NCBI RefSeq assembly: GCF_902859915.1
Contig: NZ_CADIKK010000027.1
Span: 48,399-112,398, forward strand
Source: Paraburkholderia ultramafica
GTDB lineage: Bacteria; Pseudomonadota; Gammaproteobacteria; Burkholderiales; Burkholderiaceae
Reading direction: 5' to 3'
DNA: 64,000 bases
In this document: in pieces, positions 41,350 to 50,271 of the stretch
Layout: each line of letters starts with the position of its first letter
Numbering within the stretch: the first letter of the stretch is position 1
Position numbers and translations under genes: made by a program
The notes under the pieces: model-generated
Told to the model about the DNA's origin: nothing
What the model saw: the letters and a program-made list of their open reading frames with translations, nothing else
Database searches by the model: none

Positions 41350-42900
41350 TCACTTCACTCGCCTTTTGAAATACGCGTACTTGAAGCCCATCAGCCAAAG
41401 CATACCGAAATATAGCGCGGCGAACAGCACGAGGCACGCACCCAGCAGCACCATCCGGTCGACCGGCCGGCTATGCATGCCGATCCAGTCGAAGCTGATG
41501 GCCAGCCAGCGCATCGCGCCGGCCAGCACCAGACAGGCGCCGAACAACTGCACGAAGAATTTGAGCCAGCCGCTCGACGGCATATAGATGCCACGCTTGC
41601 GCAGACCGAAAAACAGCAGCAGCGCGTTCACACAGGCACCGAGCCCGACGCTCAGCGTCAGGCCCGCATGCGCGAAAACCGGCACGAACACGTAGTTGCT
41701 CAACTGCGTGACGATCAACACGCCGATGCCGATCTTCACCGGGGTCTTGATGTCCTGCTTCGCGTAGAAGCCAGGCGCGAGAATCTTGATCAGAATCAGG
41801 CCGATCAGGCCTACGCCGTACGCCGACAGCGCACGGCTGACCATCACGACCGAGTTGCCGTCGAACTTGCCGTAATTGAATAGCACGGCGGTCAGCGGCT
41901 GCGCGAAGAAAAACAGCGCGATCGCGCTCGGCGCGGCCAGCAGGAACGTGACGCGCAGCCCCCAGTCGAGCAGCGACGAATATTCGTGCGAATCGGCGTC
42001 GACGTGCGCTTTCGACAGGCTCGGCAGCAGGATCGTGCCCAGCGCGACGCCGAGCAGCGCGGTCGGAAACTCCATGAGCCGGTCGGCGTAGTTGATCCAC
42101 GACACCGCGCCCGGGCCGATGCGCGACGCAATATTCGTGTTGATGATCAGGCTGATCTGCGCGACCGACACGGCGAACATCGCCGGCACCATCTTCGACA
42201 GAACCCGCTTCACGCCGCGATGCGCGAGCGCGCGCAACGGGTTCAGGCCGATGCGCGGCACCATGTCGATCTTCTTCAGACCCGGCAACTGCACGATGAA
42301 CTGCAAGATGCCGCCGGCGATCACCGCCCACGCGAGCGCATAGACCGGCGTTTGCAGACGCGGCGCGACGAACACCGCCGCGATGATGAACGCCACGTTC
42401 AGCAGCACCGGCGCGAACGCGGGCAGCGAAAAGTTCTTGTACGTATTCAGCACGCCGGACGCCAGCGACGTCAGCGAGATGAAAATGATGTACGGGAACA
42501 TGATGCGCGTCATCGTGACCGCGAGCTCGTACGCGTGGCCTTCATGCGCAAGGCCCGAGGCGACGATGTACACCACGCCGGACGCGCCCACCACGCCGAT
42601 CACAGACAGCACCGCGAGCGCCCACGCGAGCACGGTCGACATCGCGTCGACCAGCGCTTTGGTGGCGTCGTGGCCCTGGCTGTTCTTGAACTCGGCGAGG
42701 ATTGGCACAAAGGCCTGCGAAAACGCGCCTTCGGCGGAAATGCGGCGCAGCAGGTTCGGAATACGGAAGGCGACGTAGAACGCGTCAGTGTATTGACTGG
42801 CGCCGAACGCACGAGCGATCAACGTTTCGCGGGCCAGTCCGGTCACGCGTGACAGCAGCGTGAAGCCGCTGACCGTCAGCAGGGCTCGGAATAGATTCAT
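41350..42900 (-). CDS. murJ: Lipid II flippase MurJ
   Basis: 516-residue polytopic inner-membrane protein that moves lipid II across the membrane for peptidoglycan synthesis. It has about 14 hydrophobic segments. Conserved features include the start MNLFRALLTVSGFTLLSRVTG, RETLIARAFGAS, DAFYVAFRIPNLLRRISAEGAFSQAFVPIL and the central arginines (FPTALLGVALGTILLPSLSKAH). The ATG at 42900 is the family start. It is the first gene of a murJ-sirB1 pair. Confidence 0.95.
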   Translation of the reverse strand: MNLFRALLTVSGFTLLSRVTGLARETLIARAFGASQYTDAFYVAFRIPNLLRRISAEGAFSQAFVPILAEFKNSQGHDATKALVDAMSTVLAWALAVLSVIGVVGASGVVYIVASGLAHEGHAYELAVTMTRIMFPYIIFISLTSLASGVLNTYKNFSLPAFAPVLLNVAFIIAAVFVAPRLQTPVYALAWAVIAGGILQFIVQLPGLKKIDMVPRIGLNPLRALAHRGVKRVLSKMVPAMFAVSVAQISLIINTNIASRIGPGAVSWINYADRLMEFPTALLGVALGTILLPSLSKAHVDADSHEYSSLLDWGLRVTFLLAAPSAIALFFFAQPLTAVLFNYGKFDGNSVVMVSRALSAYGVGLIGLILIKILAPGFYAKQDIKTPVKIGIGVLIVTQLSNYVFVPVFAHAGLTLSVGLGACVNALLLFFGLRKRGIYMPSSGWLKFFVQLFGACLVLAGAMRWLAISFDWIGMHSRPVDRMVLLGACLVLFAALYFGMLWLMGFKYAYFKRRVK

Positions 42901-43090
42901 GGGGCGCTTATTATACGGGTGCCGCAGGCGCGGACGACGAGCCGGAACGCGATTCGGACCGATTTGCTGCGCAGACGTTCGCGCCGATGGGCCGATCAGC
43001 GCATTTTTTTGCGGCCTGCCGCAGCGCGCTGCTGCTCCTGATACGTGGCCCGGAACGCGGGTTCCGGTATCGCGCCGACACGCTCGCGCC

Positions 43091-43152
43091 ACTGAACCCA
43101 CTGAACCCACTGAACCCACTGAACCCACTGAACCCGCTGAACCCGCTGAACG
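43091..43152. repeat. 9-bp tandem repeat, about seven units
   Basis: Five exact copies of ACTGAACCC are followed by GCTGAACCC and a truncated GCTGAAC. The unit length being a multiple of three keeps frames open, but it lies outside any supported gene. Confidence 0.95.
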
Positions 43153-43213
43153 CTCGCGCAAGGGCGCCGACCTTCGCGCGGACCGGCGCGCGCGGCTAGC
43201 TCGTGCATTCCCG

Positions 43214-43243
43214 TTGCCACGTGCCTGATTTTGTTGCTATAAT
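43214..43243 (+). promoter_or_regulatory. Sigma70 promoter of rpsT
   Basis: TTGCCA (43214-43219), an 18-bp spacer and perfect TATAAT (43238-43243). Initiation near 43250 gives a leader of about 225 nt before the rpsT start codon. Confidence 0.75.
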
Positions 43244-43474
43244 CATCGGTTTCGAAGCTCGCTCAGTTTTTGGACGGGGTTCAGGTCGGCGCCACGCCGC
43301 CTGGCAACAGTCGCGAATCCCCGGAAACACGGGCCCGCCTTCGCGTAGTTCGATCGATTTTTTTCGACACTTTTTGCGCTCTTGGGCAATCGCTTCCAAG
43401 AGTTCGGATCTAAAAGCAGCACCTCACCACTTGAAGGTCAGGTACTGGAAACAGGAACAGGATAAGGAACCGTC

Positions 43475-43753
43475 ATGGCTAACTCCGCACAAGCACGCAA
43501 GCGCGCCCGCCAGGCCGCCAAGGCAAACTCGCACAACTCGGCACTGCGCTCGAAGTTCCGCACGGCTATCAAGGCTGTCCGCAAGGCGATCGACGCCGGC
43601 GACAAGGCTAAGGCCGCTGAAATCTTCCAGGCATCGTCGAAGACCATCGACATCATCGCCGACAAGAACATCGTTCACAAGAACAAGGCAGCTCGCCATA
43701 AGAGCCGCCTCGCTGCAGCCATCAAGGGTCTGCAAGCGTCCGCAGCGCAGTAA
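43475..43753 (+). CDS. rpsT: 30S ribosomal protein S20
   Basis: 92-residue basic protein of the small ribosomal subunit that binds 16S rRNA. It matches the S20 family along its whole length: MANSAQARKRARQAAKANSHN at the start, KAIDAGDKAKAAEIFQASSKTID, and NIVHKNKAARHKSRLAAAIKGL at the end. It has a strong promoter with a long leader and a UUCG-loop terminator. In E. coli S20 represses its own translation; a similar control through the leader is possible here. Confidence 0.97.
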   Translation: MANSAQARKRARQAAKANSHNSALRSKFRTAIKAVRKAIDAGDKAKAAEIFQASSKTIDIIADKNIVHKNKAARHKSRLAAAIKGLQASAAQ

Positions 43754-43803
43754 TTCCGGTCAGCCCGCTTCGGTGGGCTACCTCCTGTTTCCGCTGCACA
43801 GAA

Positions 43804-43828
43804 AGGCCCGCTTCGGCGGGCTTTTTTG
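43804..43828 (+). terminator. Intrinsic terminator of rpsT
   Basis: GCCCGC and GCGGGC close a TTCG tetraloop (43806-43821) and run into six T. Confidence 0.93.
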
Positions 43829-43925
43829 CTTTGCACTCGCCGCCGACACGCTGGGCCGTGCGCATCGATACGATCGCGGTGATGTTGCGGCTGCTCGCCC
43901 TGCTCGAGCCTTTGTATCAAACACA

Positions 43926-43956
43926 AAAAAACCCGCGCTCGCGGGTTTTTGTTTTT
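43926..43956. terminator. Second, bidirectional terminator between rpsT and the DUF3579 gene
   Basis: ACCCGCG (43931-43937) pairs with CGCGGGT (43940-43946), flanked by an A-run on one side and a T-run on the other. It probably ends the DUF3579 transcript on the minus strand. Confidence 0.82.
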
Positions 43957-43981
43957 GCCGATCCGGCTGGCTTGCGCTATA

Positions 43982-44326
43982 TCACGTGTCTTTTGGCTTG
44001 CCGCGTGGCGTGGCGTGCTCGAGTTGCAACTCGCACGCTTCCGTCACGACGAGGTCGTTGTCTTTCGCGAAGTTGAGCACGAAATCGAAAGCCATCGGCT
44101 CGATGTCGCGCAAACGCGAATCGAGAATCACGCACTTGAGGTCGCCGATCATGGTCGGCCGGACATACAGCGAGTACTGCATATAAGCGTTCGGCCCCTT
44201 CCTTGCACCGGGGCCAAAACATGCCATCACGCCTGCGAGCCGCTCCGACCAGTCGCTCGGCCGAAACTTCTTGCCCGTCGACGTGATGCCCTGAATGAAA
44301 AATTCGGTTGGAGCTGCTTCGGCCAT
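43982..44326 (-). CDS. DUF3579 family protein
   Basis: 114 residues from the ATG at 44326. The DUF3579 pattern is visible: FFIQGITSTGKKFRPSDWSERLAGVM, YSLYVRPTMIGDLKCVILDSRLRDIEPMAFDFVLNFAKDNDLVV. The protein is soluble, with no signal peptide. It sits between rpsT and argF, an arrangement I recall from related genomes. Function is not known. The long in-frame extension upstream (to about 44692) is Arg/Cys-rich and not conserved. Confidence 0.88.
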   Translation of the reverse strand: MAEAAPTEFFIQGITSTGKKFRPSDWSERLAGVMACFGPGARKGPNAYMQYSLYVRPTMIGDLKCVILDSRLRDIEPMAFDFVLNFAKDNDLVVTEACELQLEHATPRGKPKDT

Positions 44327-44785
44327 GTAGGAATACCTGTGTGACTGCCCAGCGGGATGACGGCAAAGCTGACGGCACGCCGGCTTGCAACGCCTGACTC
44401 GTCGCCGCACATGTTGCGCATGTTGCACACGCCGCCGCGATGGCGAGCCGCGCAGCCAGAACCGCAATGGGCCGGCTGAGCGGCCTCGGCGCTTTGTCAT
44501 GACGGCGCACCGCGAGCAAACTTTGCGAACCGCGCGAGCCGTGTCCCGCAAGCGAAATACCCGCCTGCCGGGCTTTGGGAGAACCGGCAGATTATAGCGC
44601 AGCGGACCTTTTTCCGCAGCGCACACAAGCTTCGCATGATAGTTGCGCGAGGCTTTCACGCAGCTTTCCTGGCCTTTTGGCCGACTCGTCAAACGGAGCG
44701 AAATCCTTTATGCTGCATTGAGTTACCACAAACGACGGCGGCGCCGTCCGGCAATCCTGCCGGGTGAGACCGCCGTATTTGTTTC
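44327..44785. other. Divergent region DUF3579 gene / argF
   Basis: 459 bp. Shortly before argF there is a TATGCT (about 44709-44714) that could be a -10 element, but no matching -35. I saw no ArgR-box-like palindrome. Confidence 0.4.
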
Positions 44786-45715
44786 ATGACCGCCAAGAAA
44801 ATTCGCCACTACCTGCAGTTCAAGGACTTCTCGCTGGAAGACTACGAGTACGTGCTGGAACGCGCGCGCATTCTGAAACGCAAATTCAAGAGCTACGAGA
44901 CCTACCACCCGCTGCACGACCGCACGCTGGCGATGATCTTCGAGAAAAATTCGACACGCACCCGCCTGTCGTTCGAAGCCGGCATCTTCCAGTTGGGCGG
45001 CCACGCCGTGTTCATGAGCACCCGCGACACGCAGCTCGGCCGCGGTGAACCGATCGAAGACGCCGCGCAAGTGATCTCGCGCATGGTCGACATCATCATG
45101 ATCCGCACGTTCGGCCAGGACATCATCGAGCGCTTCGCCGAGAATTCGCGCGTGCCGGTGATCAACGGGCTGACCAACGAGTATCACCCCTGCCAGGTGC
45201 TGGCCGACATCTTCACGTACTTCGAGCATCGCGGCCCGATTCGCGGCAAGACGGTCGCGTGGGTCGGCGACGCCAACAACATGCTGTACACGTGGATCGA
45301 AGCCGCGCAGATTCTCGGCTTCAAGCTGCGCCTGTCCACGCCGCCGGGCTACAAGCTCGACCGCGCCATGGTCGCCGCCGAGAGCGCGCCGTTCTACGAG
45401 GAATTCGATCACCCGAACGAGGCCTGCGCGGGCGCTGATCTCGTCACCACCGACGTCTGGACCAGCATGGGCTTCGAAGCCGAAAACGAAGCGCGCAAGA
45501 AAGCCTTCGCGGACTGGTGCGTCGACGCTGACATGATGGCGCGCGCCAATCCGGATGCGCTCTTCATGCACTGCCTGCCCGCCCACCGCGGCGAGGAAGT
45601 CAGCGCGGAAGTGATCGACGGCCCGCAAAGCGTCGTGTGGGACGAGGCGGAAAACCGCCTGCACGTGCAAAAGGCGTTGATGGAATACCTGCTGCTCGGC
45701 AAACTGAATCATTGA
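44786..45715 (+). CDS. argF: Ornithine carbamoyltransferase
   Basis: 309-residue cytoplasmic enzyme that makes citrulline from ornithine and carbamoyl phosphate in arginine synthesis. The carbamoyl-phosphate loop STRTRLSFE, the HPCQ motif (NEYHPCQVLADI) and the ornithine-binding MHCLPAHRGEE are all intact. It is followed by argG 246 bp later on the same strand, so consecutive arginine steps are clustered. Confidence 0.97.
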   Translation: MTAKKIRHYLQFKDFSLEDYEYVLERARILKRKFKSYETYHPLHDRTLAMIFEKNSTRTRLSFEAGIFQLGGHAVFMSTRDTQLGRGEPIEDAAQVISRMVDIIMIRTFGQDIIERFAENSRVPVINGLTNEYHPCQVLADIFTYFEHRGPIRGKTVAWVGDANNMLYTWIEAAQILGFKLRLSTPPGYKLDRAMVAAESAPFYEEFDHPNEACAGADLVTTDVWTSMGFEAENEARKKAFADWCVDADMMARANPDALFMHCLPAHRGEEVSAEVIDGPQSVVWDEAENRLHVQKALMEYLLLGKLNH

Positions 45716-45961
45716 GCGCGCCCCTTTTCACCATCAGCAGCATCTGCGTGAAGCGCGGCGGGGCCTTGCATCCGAGGCAAGGCAGCCACGTCAGCGCCGC
45801 GCAGCGGACCGGCGTCCCCGGTTGCAAGCGGACCCGGCTACACCACCGCACTGCCCCAAAAACGCGGGCGCCCGGCGGTTTAGTGTCAAAATAATGCTTT
45901 TCCGCGCTCCGGAACCGCCGGTGCGCGTTGTTTTCCCGCTTTTTCCAGCTACGAGTTCACC

Positions 45962-47188
45962 ATGAGCGATATCAAGAAAGTCGTGCTCGCCTATTCGGGC
46001 GGCCTCGACACCTCCGTCATCCTGAAGTGGTTGCAGGACAACTACGACGCCGAAGTCGTCACGTTCACGGCCGACATCGGCCAGGGCGAAGAGCTGGAGC
46101 CGGCGCGCAAGAAGGCTCTGCAACTCGGCATCAAGCAGGAAAACATTTTCATCGAAGACCTGCGCGAAGAATTCGTGCGCGACTTCGTGTTCCCGATGTT
46201 CCGCGCCAACACGATCTATGAAGGCGAGTACCTGCTGGGCACGTCGATCGCGCGTCCGCTGATTGCCAAGCGTCAGATCGAGATCGCCCGTGCAACCGGC
46301 GCGCAAGCGGTGTCGCATGGCGCAACCGGCAAGGGCAACGACCAGGTTCGCTTCGAACTCGGTTACTACGCGCTGGAACCGGGCATCAAGGTGATCGCTC
46401 CGTGGCGTGAATGGGACCTGCTGTCGCGCGAAAAGCTGCTCGCGTATGCGGAAAAAGCCGGCATTCCGATTGAAATGAAGCACAAGCAAGGCGGCGCGCC
46501 GTATTCGATGGACGCGAACCTGCTGCACATCTCGTTCGAAGGCCGTCACCTGGAAGACCCGAAGGCGGAAGCCGAAGCCGATATGTGGCGCTGGACCGTG
46601 TCGCCGGAACAGGCGCCGGATCAGGCTGAATACATCGACATCGAGTACGGGCACGGCGATCCGGTCGCGATCAACGGCAAGCGTCTGTCGGCGGCGGAAA
46701 TGCTGACCGAGCTGAACCGCCTGGGCGGCAAGCACGGCATCGGCCGTCTGGATCTGGTGGAAAACCGTTACGTCGGCATGAAGTCGCGCGGCTGCTATGA
46801 AACGCCGGGCGGCACGATCATGCTCAAGGCGCACCGCGGCATCGAGTCGATCACGCTCGACCGTGAAGTGGCTCACCTGAAAGACGACCTGATGGCCCGT
46901 TACGCGTCGCTGATTTATAACGGCTACTGGTGGAGCCCGGAGCGCCGCGCGATCCAGGTGCTGATCGACCACACGCAGGAAAAGGTCAACGGCTGGGTGC
47001 GTGTGAAGCTGTACAAGGGCAGCGTATCGGTGGTCGCGCGCGATTCGAAGGAAACGCTGTTCGACAAGACCATCGCGACGTTCGACGACGACGGCGGCGC
47101 ATACAACCAGGCCGACGCTGGTGGGTTCATCAAGCTGAACGCGCTGCGTATGCGGATTGCCGAGAACGCGCGACGTCAGCGTGGCTGA
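45962..47188 (+). CDS. argG: Argininosuccinate synthase
   Basis: 408-residue ATP-dependent ligase joining citrulline and aspartate. The ATP pyrophosphatase loop YSGGLDTSVI is at residues 10-19. SHGATGKGNDQVRFE and VENRYVGMKSRGCYETPGG are also diagnostic. It directly follows argF in the pathway and on the chromosome and has its own terminator. Confidence 0.97.
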   Translation: MSDIKKVVLAYSGGLDTSVILKWLQDNYDAEVVTFTADIGQGEELEPARKKALQLGIKQENIFIEDLREEFVRDFVFPMFRANTIYEGEYLLGTSIARPLIAKRQIEIARATGAQAVSHGATGKGNDQVRFELGYYALEPGIKVIAPWREWDLLSREKLLAYAEKAGIPIEMKHKQGGAPYSMDANLLHISFEGRHLEDPKAEAEADMWRWTVSPEQAPDQAEYIDIEYGHGDPVAINGKRLSAAEMLTELNRLGGKHGIGRLDLVENRYVGMKSRGCYETPGGTIMLKAHRGIESITLDREVAHLKDDLMARYASLIYNGYWWSPERRAIQVLIDHTQEKVNGWVRVKLYKGSVSVVARDSKETLFDKTIATFDDDGGAYNQADAGGFIKLNALRMRIAENARRQRG

Positions 47189-47272
47189 TGGTGAGTGTTT
47201 CGGTGAAGGCTAACTTCGCGTAAGTGAAAGTTCAGCGCCGTGAGGCGCGACCAGATCCGAAGCGCGGACAAT

Positions 47273-47309
47273 AAAAAAGCGCCAGGAGTTTTCTCCCGGC
47301 GCTTTTTTC
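47273..47309 (+). terminator. Intrinsic terminator of argG
   Basis: AAAAAAGCGCC (47273-47283) plus GGAG pairs with CTCC plus GGCGCTTTTTT (47298-47308) around a TTTT loop. Confidence 0.92.
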
Positions 47310-47341
47310 ATTTTCAGCGTCCCGCTTGCCCGGTCACGACG

Positions 47342-47443
47342 CGCCGGCTCGATTCCAACTCCGTAAGCGACATGTCCCGCCGAACCGCTTTTGCGAGCGC
47401 TAGCGCAACCCCACGCCGCTTGCCCCACCGCGATTGACCGACA
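47342..47443 (-). pseudogene. Decayed duplicate of the murB 3' end
   Basis: The minus-strand translation RRGVALALAKAVRRDMS aligns with the genuine MurB tail GAEVLALAKAVQRDVLE. DNA similarity covers the flanks too: CCGGCTC and TTCCAACTCC on one side, and GATT.ACC..CAC on the other. The copy lies 16 bp downstream of the intact murB stop, separated only by the Arg/Gly-rich junction, and has no start or catalytic region. Confidence 0.6.
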
Positions 47444-47458
47444 CCCTCACCCGCCGCA

Positions 47459-48526
47459 TTACAAACAGACCGGCTCCGCTTCCAACTCCACGCCAAATCG
47501 CTCCAACACGTCGCGCTGCACCGCTTTCGCGAGTGCCAACACCTCCGCGCCGGTCGCGCCGCCACGATTCACCAGCACTAGCGCCTGCCGCTCGTGCACT
47601 GCTGCCGCGCCCATCGCACGGCCTTTCCAGCCGCATCGATCGATCAGCCAGCCCGCGGCGAGCTTCACCCTGCCGTCCGGCTGAAGATAGGAGACGACGT
47701 CCGGCTCCCTGATCTTCAGCGCGTCGAACTGCGCCGCGTCCACCACCGGATTCTTGAAGAAACTCCCGGCATTGCCGAGTTCCAGCGGATCGGGCAGCTT
47801 GGCGCGCCGCACCGCCACCACCGCATCGAAGACGGCCTGCGCGGTCGGCTGCTTATCGGCACCGGCATGACCATCGACGCTCGCAACATAACCGCCCGCG
47901 GCCAGTTCACGCGCCAGATCCGCGTAACCGGCACGCGGCTGCCAAACCTTCGGCAAACGGAACGTCACCGACGTAATCACGAAACGGTCGCGCCCTTCCC
48001 GCTTGAAGAAACTGTCGCGGTAGCCGAACCGGCAAGCCTGCGCGTCGAGCTCGACCACGGCGCCCGTCGCCAGCTCAACCGCGCGCAGCGACGCGAACCG
48101 CTCGCACATCTCCAGCCCATACGCGCCGATGTTCTGGATCGGCGCCGCGCCGACCGTGCCCGGAATCAGCGCAAGATTCTCCAGCCCAGGCAATCCCTGC
48201 GACAACGTCCACGCGACGAACTCGTGCCACGGTTCGCCACCGGCCGCCTCGACGTACCATGCGTGGTCGTCCTCGCGCACGATACGGCGGCCCCGCAGCG
48301 CCACCAGCAGCACCAGCCCGGCGAAGTCGCCGGTCAGCACCACATTGCTGCCGCCGCCCAGCACGAGGCGCGGCAGGCCGGCCGCGCGTGGATCGTGCAC
48401 CGCAGCCATCAATTGCGCTTCGTGCTCGATCCGGCACGCAAACTGCGCACGGACATCGAAGCCGAAGGTGTTGTGCGCCTTCAGCGGATAGCCGGCAAGG
48501 AACGCGGCGGAATCGGATTGGGACAT
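47459..48526 (-). CDS. murB: UDP-N-acetylenolpyruvoylglucosamine reductase
   Basis: 355-residue FAD-dependent enzyme that makes UDP-MurNAc for peptidoglycan. FAD-binding segments are LVLGGGSNVVLTGDF and ENLALIPGTVGAAPIQNIGAYG. The catalytic Ser is in LGNAGSFFKNPVV, and the C-terminal LAAGWLIDRCGWKG is conserved. This is the type I (E. coli-like) layout with a long C-terminal part. The start at 48526 (MSQSDSAAFLAG) is preferred to upstream codons of the frame. A decayed copy of its 3' end follows it. Confidence 0.96.
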   Translation of the reverse strand: MSQSDSAAFLAGYPLKAHNTFGFDVRAQFACRIEHEAQLMAAVHDPRAAGLPRLVLGGGSNVVLTGDFAGLVLLVALRGRRIVREDDHAWYVEAAGGEPWHEFVAWTLSQGLPGLENLALIPGTVGAAPIQNIGAYGLEMCERFASLRAVELATGAVVELDAQACRFGYRDSFFKREGRDRFVITSVTFRLPKVWQPRAGYADLARELAAGGYVASVDGHAGADKQPTAQAVFDAVVAVRRAKLPDPLELGNAGSFFKNPVVDAAQFDALKIREPDVVSYLQPDGRVKLAAGWLIDRCGWKGRAMGAAAVHERQALVLVNRGGATGAEVLALAKAVQRDVLERFGVELEAEPVCL

Positions 48527-48710
48527 CGGATTGAGGACAATGAAACGACGAATGAGACCAGATCGGCCCCCGGCCGCGCGACAATGCGCGGCAGCCTTGG
48601 GCAAAAGGGAGTGGCGTCGGTAAAATGACGTCCGGTCCGTGATTATAGCGAGTGCCCCGTGAGCAGCCGACCGGCCGCATCACGCACCGCAGCACTATTG
48701 GGAGAATGCA

Positions 48711-49196
48711 ATGCCATCGTTTGACGTCGTCTGCGAAGCGAACATGATCGAAGTCAAGAACGCGATCGAACAGTCCAACAAGGAAATTTCCACGCGCTTC
48801 GACTTCAAAGGGTCGGACGCGCGCGTCGAACATAAGGAAAACGAAATCACCGCCTACGCCGACGACGACTTCAAGCTCGGCCAGGTGAAAGACGTGCTGT
48901 TGTCGAAAATGGCCAAGCGCAACGTGGACGTGCGCTTCCTCGACTACGGCAAGATCGAGAAGATCGGCGGCGACAAGGTCAAGCAGGTCATCAAGATCAA
49001 GAAGGGCGTGTCCGGCGATCTGTCGAAGAAAATCGTGCGCCTCGTGAAGGACAGCAAGATCAAGGTTCAGGCGAGCATTCAGGGCGACGCGGTGCGCATC
49101 ACCGGCGGCAAGCGCGACGATCTGCAAAGCGTGATCGCGATGCTGCGCAAGGACGTGACCGACACGCCGCTCGACTTCAACAACTTCCGCGACTGA
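48711..49196 (+). CDS. yajQ: YajQ family nucleotide-binding protein
   Basis: 161-residue UPF0234 protein. The sequence is conserved throughout: MPSFDVVCEANMIEVKNAIEQ, EISTRFDFKGSDA, VKQVIKIKKGVSGDLSKKIV and KVQASIQGDAVRITGGKRDDLQ. Homologues bind cyclic di-GMP and act in regulation in some Gammaproteobacteria. That role is inferred here. It is divergent from murB and convergent with plsY. Confidence 0.95.
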   Translation: MPSFDVVCEANMIEVKNAIEQSNKEISTRFDFKGSDARVEHKENEITAYADDDFKLGQVKDVLLSKMAKRNVDVRFLDYGKIEKIGGDKVKQVIKIKKGVSGDLSKKIVRLVKDSKIKVQASIQGDAVRITGGKRDDLQSVIAMLRKDVTDTPLDFNNFRD

Positions 49197-49514
49197 GATT
49201 CAGGTGCGCGGGTATGTTGCCCGGGGAAACGGGCGGCGGGGCGACGGTTAGCGGGTCATAAACAGGCAACCGCTGCAACTCCCCCCGATGCCCCCGCGCG
49301 AGGTTTGCGAACAACCCGCGCCGGGTCTCAGCTTGCCAGCGCGCCGCCCAGTCAGCACCTGCAGCTTCCCGGCGAGCCACCTGCATAGCATCTCGTACTA
49401 ACGGCGCACAGCCCGCGAGTGGCATCCGCAACGACCGTTCTGCGAGCGACCCACGTGGCGTGCACACATTACCGCCGCGGCACGCGGCACTCGGCACGTC
49501 AGCGCATCCAGGCC
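49197..49514. other. Intergenic region yajQ / plsY
   Basis: 318 bp between convergent genes. A minus-strand open frame of 113 codons crosses it, but it is Arg/Ala-rich with no recognisable domain and overlaps the yajQ 3' end. A weak hairpin GCCCG...CGGGC lies at 49219-49234. Confidence 0.4.
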
Positions 49515-50150
49515 TCAAAGATCATGGCCCGCCGCCGGACTGGCCGCCTTCTTCTTAGCGCCGATACGGCTTTCCTGCCCGCGCATCAGCTTGGCGATGT
49601 TGCCGCGATGGCGCCACACCAGCAGCGAGCTCATCACGACGATCGCCAGCGCGATGACGCGCGGCCCGAACAGAAACGCATAGAAGAGCGGCGCAAATAC
49701 CGCCGCGGCCAGCGCCGCCAGCGACGAATAGCGCGTGAAGAACGCCACGATCAGCCACGTCAGCAAGGTCGCGACGCCGAGCGTCGGATTGATCGCGAGC
49801 AGCACGCCCGCCGCGGTCGCCACGCCCTTGCCGCCCTTGAAGCGGAAGAAAACCGGATACAGATGGCCGAGAAACACGGCGACCGACGCAATCGCCACCG
49901 ACGTATCGTCGAGCCCGTAACGCGCGCCGAAGTGCACGACGAACCAGACCGGCAGCCAGCCCTTGAAGGCGTCGCCGATCAGCGTGAGAATCGCCGCCTT
50001 CTTGCTGCCGCTACGCAGCACGTTGGTTGCGCCCGGGTTGCCCGAACCGTACGAGCGCGGGTCGTCGAGGCCCATCGCGGCGCTCACGATCACGGCGAAC
50101 GACACCGAACCGATCAGGTAGGCAACGACAGCAACGATCAGGTTTTGCAT
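49515..50150 (-). CDS. plsY: Acyl phosphate:glycerol-3-phosphate acyltransferase
   Basis: 211-residue inner-membrane enzyme for the first acylation of glycerol-3-phosphate. About five transmembrane segments. Family motifs are GSGNPGATNVLR (motif 1), FRFKGGKGVATAAG (motif 2) and the earlier AYLIGSVSFAVI. The Lys/Ala-rich cytoplasmic tail (KKKAASPAAG) is ordinary. It is flanked by convergent yajQ and, upstream, by the ybaK gene on the same strand. Confidence 0.95.
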   Translation of the reverse strand: MQNLIVAVVAYLIGSVSFAVIVSAAMGLDDPRSYGSGNPGATNVLRSGSKKAAILTLIGDAFKGWLPVWFVVHFGARYGLDDTSVAIASVAVFLGHLYPVFFRFKGGKGVATAAGVLLAINPTLGVATLLTWLIVAFFTRYSSLAALAAAVFAPLFYAFLFGPRVIALAIVVMSSLLVWRHRGNIAKLMRGQESRIGAKKKAASPAAGHDL

Positions 50151-50271
50151 CTGGGACTCTTATAAGGTTCGGCGGTCTGAAACCCGGTACTCCAACCGCA
50201 ACAGGAGAACTCGGAACAAGGCGGCGCACATTCTACCGAACGCACCCGCCCGGAAAACATTCATGCAAACG

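Larger units (their letters stand above)
42901..43474. other. Divergent region murJ / rpsT
   Basis: 574 bp containing a 9-bp minisatellite (43091-43152), a strong rpsT promoter (43214-43243) and an rpsT leader of about 225 nt. Open frames crossing the repeat simply reflect its periodicity. Confidence 0.6.

Noticed and set aside
42987..43199. Open frames encoding Leu-Asn-Pro or Val-Gln-Trp repeats
   Set aside because: They are produced by the 9-bp minisatellite, which keeps all frames open. No start signal or conserved protein supports them.
49177..49518. 113-codon minus-strand frame between yajQ and plsY
   Set aside because: Overlaps the yajQ 3' end, has no domain, signal peptide or ribosome-binding site, and a composition typical of spurious frames.
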